A DNA stretch of 35,337 bases from Proteromonas lacertae (Eukaryota > Sar > Bigyra > Opalinata > Proteromonadidae), in the NCBI GenBank assembly GCA_002245135.1, contig NGBS01000930.1, positions 1 to 35,337 of the forward strand, written 5' to 3'. Position numbers and translations under genes: made by a program. Positions 21,301 to 29,710 of this stretch are shown in pieces (position 1 is the first letter of the stretch; each line of letters begins with the position of its first letter). A model generated the notes under the pieces. It was not told the origin of the DNA. It was given only the letters and a program-made list of their open reading frames with translations, and made no database searches.

Positions 21301-22293
21301 TCCTTCACCATCCATTAAACATAAACAAATATCACCATTTCCAGGAACATTACCTTCAGTTGTACCAGTAATAGTAAATACAACATCATTAGCAGAAGAT
21401 TCTTCTTTGGTATCTCTTACTGCTTTGAAAGTAAATGGTTTTAATTCTTTTCCAATTAATGAAGTAGAAGCTGCTGATGCAGTTGCATCTGTAGGACGAG
21501 TATAACAAGCAAATACAAATTTATCATTTTCATATGTTGTTGGAGTGTCTTTATTTTGTTGTAATAATCCCATATCAGTTAATATTGATCCATATCCTTC
21601 CCATGTAATTGTTGAAGTAAATGGTTGACTTGCTTCTGATGGAGTTGTTGTTGTAGTATGTATTGGATTAATTTGAGTTAAATCATTTCTCATTTCCAAT
21701 ATCTCATTACATTTTACACTGTCATAATCAGAAGAATCACTTTTAGATGAATCTCCAATTGATGTTACTTTATCATTAAATAATACATATGAATAACTAT
21801 CAGTGTGAGTTATTACATTCACTTGAGATATACTTCTAACATTTCCTTTAATAAATTCACATTCGATTATTCCTCCTGTTTTGGGAAAGAATTCTACCAA
21901 TTCTTCTATACCACTCACTTTCCATAATTTACTAACATCAGTTGTATCTAAAGGAGTTTCACTTGCTAATTTCAAATCATAACCACTTGAAGATGGTGTT
22001 AATTCTCTTTTTACTGATGCTAATTCACGATTCTTCGATGTATAACTACTTCCACTTCCTAAACTAGGTAAAAGTGAAGGAACTAAACTGAAAGAGTTTC
22101 CTTTTGGACATAAACGTAAACTACAATCATAACCACTGTATTCTTCACCACTTTCACTATCACTGAAACACTTACAAACTGAATTCTCACAACTACCATG
22201 ACTACTACAACCATTAGGACAAACACTCATTACAATATTCAACAATAATCCACATAATATCAATATACTCATTAATACCCTATAAACTCTCAT
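18373..22293 (-). CDS. Secreted EGF-repeat protein with three large internal repeats
   Basis: A single open frame of 1306 residues. Residues 1-23 are a signal peptide (basic start, then ILILCGLLLNIVMS). An EGF-like unit at about 25-62 reads CPNGCSSHGSCENSVCKCF. Three diverged modules of about 200-230 residues follow, near 123-350, 453-665 and 804-1004. Each has xGGxxxC, RNDL or RNDM, ITWxxYGxxF/L, a Cys near FxC or IAC, LEESDI or IESSEL, and YYG. Residues about 1159-1303 hold three more EGF units (CSGQGECDRSSGLCKCYDG; CNGNGRCV; CSGRGICNYSTGVCECFDG). No C-terminal membrane segment is seen, so it is probably an extracellular or cell-coat protein. The internal module is not one I recognise. Only 129 bp separate its start from the kinase fragment upstream. 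Confidence 0.85.
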   Translation of the reverse strand: MRVYRVLMSILILCGLLLNIVMSVCPNGCSSHGSCENSVCKCFSDSESGEEYSGYDCSLRLCPKGNSFSLVPSLLPSLGSGSSYTSKNRELASVKRELTPSSSGYDLKLASETPLDTTDVSKLWKVSGIEELVEFFPKTGGIIECEFIKGNVRSISQVNVITHTDSYSYVLFNDKVTSIGDSSKSDSSDYDSVKCNEILEMRNDLTQINPIHTTTTTPSEASQPFTSTITWEGYGSILTDMGLLQQNKDTPTTYENDKFVFACYTRPTDATASAASTSLIGKELKPFTFKAVRDTKEESSANDVVFTITGTTEGNVPGNGDICLCLMDGEGKDIKLEESEIYDNIRKGDVYYIGKYKTDACTNSQHDICGNVADGKTVSVSGLTGDDVLYFGENRIVYATVLESGIFREVAVKMSSGGATTAIDTTTGIILPYLRSSPISQLTPLPTTSIIPVTTPLYKAYYFAENLLYSLKREGGVLQCKYTPESGDVIPIVEVDVKGIVKDSSNKVIIYSFIEIPSSITNADKGSFECEKIKSKRNDLTTAKTFPVTFEITPRQRVLETSNEITWEKYGKFFKDSGFSDIDKVKFSCFKTDDKAKEFNTYETSLSYDNSDTTLVKFKFTPTIAGDYLCFMITKFDKSDVKLEESDIKDKIACDLSKCYYGDYIPPTKTTYQKEEDGTEVIILNSGSETKIDLSTSTITIPDFEEIESKIKIDNSFKLKTKSKVTPFEEKTIDCKISKIKDPTPLPPLPRRSLSSIPKVITFTTSEAFKSDDIPFYVMYLNIPPLPSETPTEPAITEIRNIDPNTNLYEISNFLEDIIKDLPLIGGKLQCNIDGKVGLIDVKGVKDGKSYYQFDNPLKSGRRILTGENEILLENIKDCKEISRRNDMSFYNVMKLNSENYGNGIITWIGYGEIFDSINGNIACYNPSSLSLTKEVIIYDNVNIIKMKNQTVYDIKIKFNGDKKPSEGEVCYMLSDSNGKNKMNIESSELFDFVRKESNKYYYGKSEIKEDGKSEEIKKPNGDVEISFNDKKYVKSDSNRLEEDNKDKVDLFDLDKESSPTISIPPDMIGIESQKMVVVGNKVELIFLRDGKEESRGNSEILKISKDKLGRFVLLLSNQIKIPEGKRIRLRSLAGSIPSKLEIKISWKSEGSTHVSLECSGQGECDRSSGLCKCYDGFSGSACQRLDCPNNCNGNGRCVALSELLSNEDLIGYEGFGNKHDVSDGGGDKVSFDNQVFGCLCDKRHRGYDCSLIECPSDKDPEGGTNTVGNEYRDCSGRGICNYSTGVCECFDGFSGEGCQNQVQMM

Positions 22294-22422
22294 TTTCGTT
22301 GTTTTAATCTTTTTTAACGTTGAGAAATAGCTGACATGTCATAATTACACAAAATTACATTTTTCATTTTTCTCTTTAAATACAACATTACAATCAACAT
22401 GATGTTTATAAACAAACAAAGT

Positions 22423-23489
22423 TCAATGACTTCCACCATTTTCATTATTTATTATCACTTTATTATCACTTGTATTACTTAATCGATTTATTTTTATACT
22501 TCCATGTCGAATTAAATTCTTCTCTTTTTTCTTTTCTCGTTTTTCACTTCTTTCTCTCATTATTTGTAATAAATATTTACTTCTTTCACCTTTCCCTTTA
22601 GGTAATTCAAAGAACTTTCGCATCTGTTCTTCATAGGCTGTTTCCATCAAATCATTTGGATTTATTATGGATATTGAAGTACCACATCTTGGTCTTTGAA
22701 TTGGACTTGTTATTTCACCTGCTGATTTACGATTCTCTCGACCTTTTGCAGTTTGTCTTACACAATCAACATAACTATTGAATCTTTGAGCTCGAGCCTT
22801 TTTACGATCACTTTTACTTTCATTTATTTGTTCTTCACCCACTGTATTACTATTACTTCCATTTGTCATATCATTCGATTGTAATGAACCAGAAGAACAA
22901 TATGATGATGGAGTTTGTTGTTGTTGTTGTTGTAAAGAAAAATCATCATTTATTCCAAATATATCTTTATTACATTCATCTGGTTTGAATATCTGTTTTA
23001 ATAATCCACTTGGTCTAGTTACTGTTGAATCTATTGCATTTCTCTTACGATTTTGTTGTTGTTGTTGTTGTTGAATATGTGTTCGAGAATTTCGAATCCA
23101 TTTCTCTAATCCATTGTGAAGTAATTCTCTTACTTTCCAATGATCTAACGTTACTGCATTATTCACTTCATCATCTGTTAAGATTAATTTGTGTTTATTT
23201 GTATATATTAATGGATTTATTCCACATTTCGTTGTCCAACGATGAACTCGAGCTTGATCTAAAGTCATTCGATTTTCTATCTCTTTGGTTAATAATTTGG
23301 TTATTAAATCTATCAAATCTGGATCTGTTCCTTTAGGAAATGAAGGTGTTTTGGAATGAATTGCTTGAAATAATTCTACTTGTGTACTACCAATAAATGG
23401 TGGTTCACCAAATAGAAAGTAATATAATGATATTCCCATCGCCCAAATATCACTCAATGGATTTATACTTGCTGAAGCTTCCCATAATT
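22423..23489 (-). pseudogene. Partial copy of CaMKK-like kinase gene (C-lobe plus linker), open frame
   Basis: A minus-strand frame opens at the ELWEAS position of a kinase domain and runs through SDIWAMGISLYYFLFGEPPF, the rest of the C-lobe (LLTKEIENRMTLDQARVHRW) and a Gln-rich, basic linker, ending GGSH then TGA. It matches 33202-34272 of the gene at 32097 almost base for base, in opposite orientation. It lacks the N-lobe, the catalytic loop and DFG, so it cannot be an active kinase even though the frame is open. It starts exactly at a small inverted-repeat element (23488-23585), and its 3' end abuts the EGF gene's upstream region. It is a truncated inverted duplicate. Confidence 0.85.
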
Positions 23490-23585
23490 AGAAGTAAATA
23501 CAATTTATTCTTATCTACTCTAATTATCACATACACTATTACCAATTCATACATATTTAGTTTCTGAGAAAATATTTACTTCTAA
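23488..23585. mobile_element. Tiny MITE-like inverted-repeat element
   Basis: TTAGAAGTAAATA at 23488 pairs with TATTTACTTCTAA ending near 23585. That makes 13-bp perfect inverted ends around about 70 bp of AT-rich DNA. The left end coincides with the break in similarity between the two kinase copies. There is no coding content and the family is unknown. Confidence 0.5.
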
Positions 23586-24960
23586 AACACTGTTAGTATA
23601 TAATTTTTCATTGATTTTTTATGCACCACATATATATTCCACTGTCATGTTTATCATACACTCTCATATACTTCTTACAATTCTATATGAAACATACTTC
23701 TTTCAAATTATTACACTTATTTTCATATGTGAGTTCTTACGTTTAATTTATTTAAACTACTTTCATCTTTGTTTATCTTTCATTCATCTTTTAAATCAAT
23801 AAAATTCATTTCTATTTTGACAATGTCATTTACATGTATAATTTACATTTTCATTCTTTTCAAACTCATTTCATCATTTACAGCTTATTATGTAATAAAA
23901 TTTTATAATACATAACTGACTTTAATCAACAAATAGATTGTGGACTTCAATACAAGGTGATATTATTCATATCAAAGAACTAGTGTTTATGAAAGAAGTT
24001 ATCAGTAAATTAAAGGTAATGTAAATAATAATAACAAATATAATCTTGTTATTAGCAATTCAATAGTATCAGACAACAATATAACAATGAGGAGTTTGCA
24101 GATATAGTAAAACATACTACAGGACATATAGTCATAAGCTTTGGATGTATAGCCCACTTTTATATCATAAACAAACATATTTCAGAATTGCCAAAATATA
24201 AAGTAATATTGAACTATTACAACAACATACAACATAAAATAAATACTTGCAAAAGTGTAAGAGAAAATAATTATGAAAAATAAGGTTAACTTCAAAAAAT
24301 CTCCTGTTACAGAGTCTGAAAAAGAGAAAATTAAAACTCTGGTAAATCAATAGTATTGGATTTACTGATCTAATGATAATGCATTAGTCCTTTAAAGCCT
24401 AAGATTGCGTAAATAAGGGAATAGATTCAGTTAGATAGCCTAGAAGAAGATGCAAAAACAATTTTCCAGCTTGAAGATTGTGTTTTAATCTTTTCAACTA
24501 TACTATCTAACTGCTTACCAACACATTTAATAATAATGAAAGTGAAAATAGATTCAATTTATTTTCATATGCTGAAGATTCCGATAAAGAAGAAGAAATA
24601 GATTTTAAAGACCTTTTCGAATATGGTAAATGATTGTGTTGATTAATGCTTAATACTTTCGAATTATGAAATGTTTTGTTTTGTTTGTGCTAATAATCAA
24701 ATGTATAACAATAATATATTGTTTATTGTATCTAAAAATATTTCGTTTAACGAAAAAACAATAGGGATTATAGAACACTGTTCTATAACCACCTTTCTTT
24801 CGTTATTATCATTTATTATTCAATCATTAACTATATAAAACAATAATTTTAATAATGACTTTGCTTTAAAATAGTTGTGAGTCAATAGAAAATAAAATGA
24901 TAATATTAGATTTTTATAAAAGTAAAAAATCTCATATAATCACATTTTTCATATTGGATT
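23586..24960. other. Long AT-rich stretch with possible gene debris
   Basis: No intact gene. Short plus-strand stretches look protein-like (MKNKVNFKKSPVTESEKEKI near 24274; LFSYAEDSDKEEEIDFKDLF near 24560), and both end at nearby stops. A small palindrome (TTCGTTTAACGAA) lies near 24745 and another (TAGAACACTGTTCTA) near 24771. I assign no family. Confidence 0.35.
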
Positions 24961-24968
24961 TTATATTA

Positions 24969-25195
24969 GACTGATTCTATATTATCATCTTCATACAATA
25001 GATTTTCTATTTTATCGGAATTTACATAGGAAGAAATTTCTGGATATTTAAATAGAGTCCATTTGTAAATCACCTGTAAATTGAATATATTATGTATTCA
25101 ACTTTGCATAAATTTTTATTTTTATATTACTATTGATATAAATTATTTCTACTAAATTAGTTAAAGCAATTGTTTTTCTAGTATCTTCAAAAAAT
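24969..25195 (-). pseudogene. Minus-strand coding remnant interrupted by the MULE
   Basis: Read on the minus strand from the MULE boundary, a frame gives FEDTRKTIALTNLVEIIYIN, then after a short gap FKYPEISSYVNSDKIENLL, ending at a TAA-type stop near 24969. The frame is open through the 9-bp target site and continues on the far side of the MULE (LNNDILFQKQF). The transposon therefore landed in an older coding-like stretch. The family is unknown. Confidence 0.35.
25187..25195. repeat. Left 9-bp target-site duplication of the MULE
   Basis: TCAAAAAAT, directly repeated at 28994-29002. Nine base pairs is the standard target duplication of Mutator-like elements. Confidence 0.9.
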
Positions 25196-25731
25196 GAGGA
25201 CATTTTTTTAGAACGGCTGTTCAAATTTTTAACACCCTATTTCTAGTGGCGTTACAGCCTTTATATTAAATTTCTTCAAGATATAGATAAGTAATTAAGA
25301 GTTTCTGAAACTATCTGTGAATTTCGTTTACTTATGATTAATTCATTTTGACATTAGTTTTAAAATTGATGTCCAAACAAAAGTGCATAATATCTGCATT
25401 TAGGACCTCCAATTATTTTCGTAATAATATGTTTATTTAATGAAAAAATAAACAAAACATTTTCACAAAGCAAACCTCAAGTTTGAATGATTTTAAATTT
25501 TTTATTTTTTAAGCTCCTTATTTAATAGATGAATAAGAAATATTATTATGTGGTTTTATGATTAATATACAAAGACAGAGTGGTGCTAGAATTAAAATAT
25601 AGTGAATATGTTACATATTAGAAGTGATCTCAAAGAGAAGTCCAAAAAATGAATTAGAAATATTATTATGTGGTTTTATGATTAATATACAAAGACAGAG
25701 TGGTGCTAGAATTAAAATATAGTGAAGATGT
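25196..25731 (+). repeat. Left MULE terminal inverted repeat, with internal duplication
   Basis: Pairs with 28477-28993. Inside it a roughly 69-bp unit is repeated at about 25537-25605 and 25657-25725, period 120 bp (both contain AAAGACAGAGTGGTGCTAGA). The outer part near GCTGTAACGCCACTAG, read on the opposite strand, may be a transposase site. Confidence 0.9.
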
Positions 25732-25922
25732 TCTTTTAGACAGATCTTAGATATGCTATTTATACACATATTTATTTTTCTTCTTGTATAGAATACTACA
25801 TAGTGTTGATAGATTATCCTCAATAATTCTTTTTTAATAATAAAATAAAGGGGTATTTGGGGGAAATTTTGGTTGATTAAGAATTGCATTTCTACTAGTT
25901 TTGTTGTTTGTTTTTGAAATAA

Positions 25923-27686
25923 AGCTGTAATTTTTGTGTTAAGGTTGATTATACTAACGAAATAATAGTAGAATTTAAATCTCACAATCATAAGTTGAAT
26001 AGAATTATAGATAAAAGAACAATTTATAAATTGACTAATGATATTGAAAATGAAGTAATTTCAATGGCTAAGAACACAAAATCATTATTGCCAAATATTA
26101 TTAAAACAGTTAAGGATAGATATAGAATAACTAATAATGTAGAAAAGCAGATAAAAACAAAAGTTATTAATTTCAAAAAAGAATTAAGAAATGAAGAAGA
26201 AGGGATGCGAAGATTTTTCTTTAATGTTGAACAAAAATATACTGTATACAAAAATCAAGATACAGTTTTAGTTATTATGGACCAAGAAAGGTTGCAAAAA
26301 TATTCGACTTTGGTTTGTGATGGAACTTTCAATGTATTTTTGAATAATATGCAACTGTATCTAGTGTATATGCAAATAGCACCACACAAGTTATTGTTAG
26401 TTGCTTTTGCAATAACTAGAAAAAAAGACAAATCCACATATCTTTTTATATATCAAAAACTTAATACAAACGGCAATATAGTAAGTGTTATACATGACAA
26501 AGAGCTTGCCGTTTTATATGCCCTTCGTGAATTAAATATCCAGTTTGTTATAGATACCTTCCACTTTCTAATATATATTCGAGATAAAGCATTAAAAAGT
26601 ATTTTATATAATTATATAACCAATCCACTGCAAAGAGAAATAATTGTAGAAAATACAAGTGATAAATATAAGTCGTATTTTACAAAAGATGGTGTTTCTG
26701 AAATGGGTATATATGGATGCCATAGCACTAGCGCGGTTGAAGTATTAAATCATTATATTAAAAGTTCACTTAAACATCGTAGATCCAGATATGATGCAGT
26801 ATTGACAGTATTGGAAGACATCTACAAAAAACAATATAAAATAATTAATGAAATCATTACTGTTAATAACGATAAATTAGATGAAATATCCTCGATGCTG
26901 TGGGATGAATGTGCTGCAAATTTCATTTATCAAAGTTCAATTCTTTGCGATTCAATTTATGAATGTTGGTATAATGAAGAAAAAAGCGAGTATATTTTGA
27001 AGAATGAGAATGATAAATATATTGTAAGTTGTAATAATGATGTAATTAGCTGTAATTGTGGATATAGAATGGTAACAGGAATACCATGTTCGCATATGCT
27101 TTATATTAAAGTAAAATTTGATATAAAAGTGGATACTTATAAATTAATATGCAACGAGTGTTTTAAAAGTTACTTTTTTAGTAGTATACCAATTACAGAT
27201 TGTTATTTCAGTAAAATTCATTATCCAACTGAAGTAGTAGAAAGTATAGAAAAAAATTTAAATGAAAAAGATGTATATAATAACATTATTAATTATGAAA
27301 ACATAAACATTGATGAAGAAGAATTTGTCAAATTAAAAGCTTCTATTCATAAATCATATTTTTCATCTATGTTACAAAGTATTAAAGATGATACAATAAC
27401 AGAAATATACCAATCACTAATAAATTATATATATGATAAAATAGCAGAAAATGAATTTAAAAAACTCATAGCAAAAGATTATAGCAATATTGAAAAAGAA
27501 GCATCAGAGATAATAATAACAGCAATATATTTATTCATAAGTAATTCTGAGGAAGGATATAAAATAATTCAAGATGATGCTACTTTAAACTATATAAATA
27601 ATATCTCTACAAAAAGAACAATTTATATGTCAAAGAGGATTGAATGTTCATACGAAAAAAAGAATAAAAGAAAGAAAATAAACTAA
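25923..27686 (+). CDS. MULE transposase (DDE domain plus SWIM zinc finger)
   Basis: The frame is open from 25923 (after TAA) to TAA at 27684-27686. The first in-frame ATG is only at about 26064 (MAKNTKSLLP), but coherent protein is visible from SHNHKLNRIID upstream, so either an upstream exon or a non-ATG start is likely. The N-terminal part is helical and basic. The catalytic triad fits the MULE pattern: Asp in LVCDGTFNVF, Asp in VIHDKELAVL followed by DTFHFLIYIRDKAL, and Glu in SAVEVLNHYIKSSLKHR. A SWIM finger (SCNCGYRMVTGIPCSHML, CxCx(n)CxH) follows, as in MuDR-type transposases. The length, about 560-590 residues, is normal. No stops interrupt it. It cuts and reinserts the element by acting on the terminal repeats. 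Confidence 0.92.
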   Translation, partial: SCNFCVKVDYTNEIIVEFKSHNHKLNRIIDKRTIYKLTNDIENEVISMAKNTKSLLPNIIKTVKDRYRITNNVEKQIKTKVINFKKELRNEEEGMRRFFFNVEQKYTVYKNQDTVLVIMDQERLQKYSTLVCDGTFNVFLNNMQLYLVYMQIAPHKLLLVAFAITRKKDKSTYLFIYQKLNTNGNIVSVIHDKELAVLYALRELNIQFVIDTFHFLIYIRDKALKSILYNYITNPLQREIIVENTSDKYKSYFTKDGVSEMGIYGCHSTSAVEVLNHYIKSSLKHRRSRYDAVLTVLEDIYKKQYKIINEIITVNNDKLDEISSMLWDECAANFIYQSSILCDSIYECWYNEEKSEYILKNENDKYIVSCNNDVISCNCGYRMVTGIPCSHMLYIKVKFDIKVDTYKLICNECFKSYFFSSIPITDCYFSKIHYPTEVVESIEKNLNEKDVYNNIINYENINIDEEEFVKLKASIHKSYFSSMLQSIKDDTITEIYQSLINYIYDKIAENEFKKLIAKDYSNIEKEASEIIITAIYLFISNSEEGYKIIQDDATLNYINNISTKRTIYMSKRIECSYEKKNKRKKIN

Positions 27687-28476
27687 ATTTTAATTATAAT
27701 ATTATATAAGTATATTGGTTATATTATACGATTTTATCATTTTATCTTGAATATCTATTCAAATACTATACAAATATACTATCAATATTTTATCATTTAT
27801 TCATTCTTTTATCATGTATTTACATTCTTCATATAAACTGTAATAATATATATTAATATTTTCTTTTGTTTTATTGATATTATTATCTTCATTGAATAAC
27901 AATTTCTTATTATCTATATTGATAATACACTTCTCTAATCACATTCTAATTCATTAAATTCTTATGGTGTTGTGAAGTATAAATCATATAATCTCATATT
28001 CTCTTCTTTTCTAATACTAATTTATTATTAAATGAAATTAATATCACAGTAACAAATTATCATAGTATTTAAAATATCAATTTCAATCCTTTTGAAGTAA
28101 TTTTTAACTAACATAGCTTAAAAACACTTATTAACACTTTTTTATTAATAAACTATAAAATATTTTCATAATAATCTAATGGCTATTAGAATAAGTTATT
28201 AAGTTTATTACTAGAGTTGTTGTTACTGTTATTTTTCTTTCCTTTGCTAAATAACTAAAAGCCAGTGAGTGGGTCAGATTCACCATTTAAATTCCAATAA
28301 ATCTTCTTCTCAAACATCTTTCCTAATTCTGCTATAATTCTCGATGCTTATCATCAACATTGTTAGTATATTACTTCATCTACATATACAAATTAATTGT
28401 AACAACCAAAAACAATATTCTCTTTCATATTTTAATTAAATTATCCATAATGACTAGTAACTATTAAATTACATGT
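27687..28476. other. Non-coding interior of the MULE, 3' of the transposase
   Basis: About 790 bp of AT-rich DNA between the transposase stop and the right terminal repeat. No second gene (no mudrB-like frame) is visible on either strand. Confidence 0.5.
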
Positions 28477-28993
28477 AACATATTCACTATATTTTAATTC
28501 TAGCACCACTCTGTCTTTGTTAATAATATTTCTAATTCATTTTTTGGACTTCTCTTTGAGATCACTTCTAATATGTAACATATTCACTATATTTTAATTC
28601 TAGCACCACTCTGTCTTTGTATATTAATCATAAAACCACATAATAATATTTCTTATTCATCTATTAAATAAGGAGCTTAAAAAATAAAAAATTTAAAATC
28701 ATTCAAACTTGAGGTTTGCTTTGTGAAAATGTTTTGTTTATTTTTTCATTAAATAAACATATTATTACGAAAATAATTGGAGGTCCTAAATGCAGATATT
28801 ATGCACTTTTGTTTGGACATCAATTTTAAAACTAATGTCAAAATGAATTAATCATAAGTAAACGAAATTCACAGATAGTTTCAGAAACTCTTAATTACTT
28901 ATCTATATCTTGAAGAAATTTAATATAAAGGCTGTAACGCCACTAGAAATAGGGTGTTAAAAATTTGAACAGCCGTTCTAAAAAAATGTCCTC
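28477..28993 (-). repeat. Right MULE terminal inverted repeat
   Basis: The reverse complement matches 25196-25731 closely. It lacks about 20 bp (the TGTGGTTTTATGATTAATAT piece) in the inner copy of the duplicated unit. Confidence 0.9.
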
Positions 28994-29002
28994 TCAAAAA
29001 AT
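28994..29002. repeat. Right 9-bp target-site duplication of the MULE
   Basis: TCAAAAAAT, identical to 25187-25195. Confidence 0.9.
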
Positions 29003-29710
29003 TGTTTTTGAAATAGTATATCATTGTTTAAATTCATAATATAGGTTGTTGGAAGATATTTTAAATAGTCGTGTTATTCAAATTTTAAATCATTAATACA
29101 TTATTTTTAGAATTGAATTTTATTTGTTAAATTTCTATATTGATAAAATATTGTATCAGAATGAAGAATTTTATTTAAAGGAATTGTATTTTTACAAAAT
29201 ATATCATTTATTTTACTAAGGGTATTTGTTTTTCTGTTTTTGAAATCCATGTATTTGTCCTTCAAATAGATAAAAATTTCCTGGTTTGATTGTTTTTTTT
29301 TATTTTTATAATCTTAAGTGTATTTAATTGTTGTGCAAAACTGTTTAATAAATTAATTTAATTTATTATTTTCTCAAGAGATTAATAAATTATTTTATTT
29401 ATCTTTAATATCTAATTAGTGACAATTAATCTCTCTAAAAATTAAAATTATAAAAACAATAAATGAAGAAATTTCTAGAACATTCTGAAATTGAAATTCA
29501 TTTTTTTTGCTTTATTTCCATCTTATAATCAATAATCAATATATTTATCAATTAGTTAGATAAAATAATTGTTTTAAAGATGTATGGAGATGAGTTAATT
29601 ACTATCTAAAGTGAAATACTCACTTTAAGGTAATATAAGCATATGTATGACTATATATCAAAATAATAATACAAATATTCAAAATTAATCAAATAATAAA
29701 CTACAATTTT
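29003..29710. other. AT-rich spacer between MULE and MCM5, with a minus-strand coding remnant
   Basis: No intact gene. On the minus strand, 29284 to about 29100 reads as a coherent stretch (KYMDFKNRKTNTLSKINDIF) ending at a stop, and about 29060-29003 reads LNNDILFQKQF into the MULE target site. These may be pieces of the same old gene as 24969-25195. MCM5 3' signals should lie near 29690-29710. Confidence 0.4.

Larger units (their letters stand above)
25196..28993 (+). mobile_element. Mutator-like (MULE) DNA transposon, complete-looking
   Basis: The element is 3798 bp long, bounded by inverted ends that both begin GAGGACATTTTTTTAGAACG and by a perfect 9-bp duplication TCAAAAAAT. The terminal repeats are long, 25196-25731 and 28477-28993, and nearly identical. 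The right one lacks about 20 bp of the inner unit. One transposase gene lies between them. The long near-identical arms, the exact target duplication and the unbroken transposase indicate recent insertion, and the element may still be active. Confidence 0.93.

Noticed and set aside
22423-23489. A functional short kinase gene starting at MSDIWAMG
   Set aside because: It lacks the N-lobe, the catalytic loop and DFG, and is a near-exact inverted copy of part of the gene at 32097. The open frame reflects its recent origin.
25611-25991. A 126-codon minus-strand frame overlapping the left MULE arm
   Set aside because: It overlaps the terminal repeat and the transposase leader, has no recognisable motif, and its composition is that of an AT-rich antisense frame.
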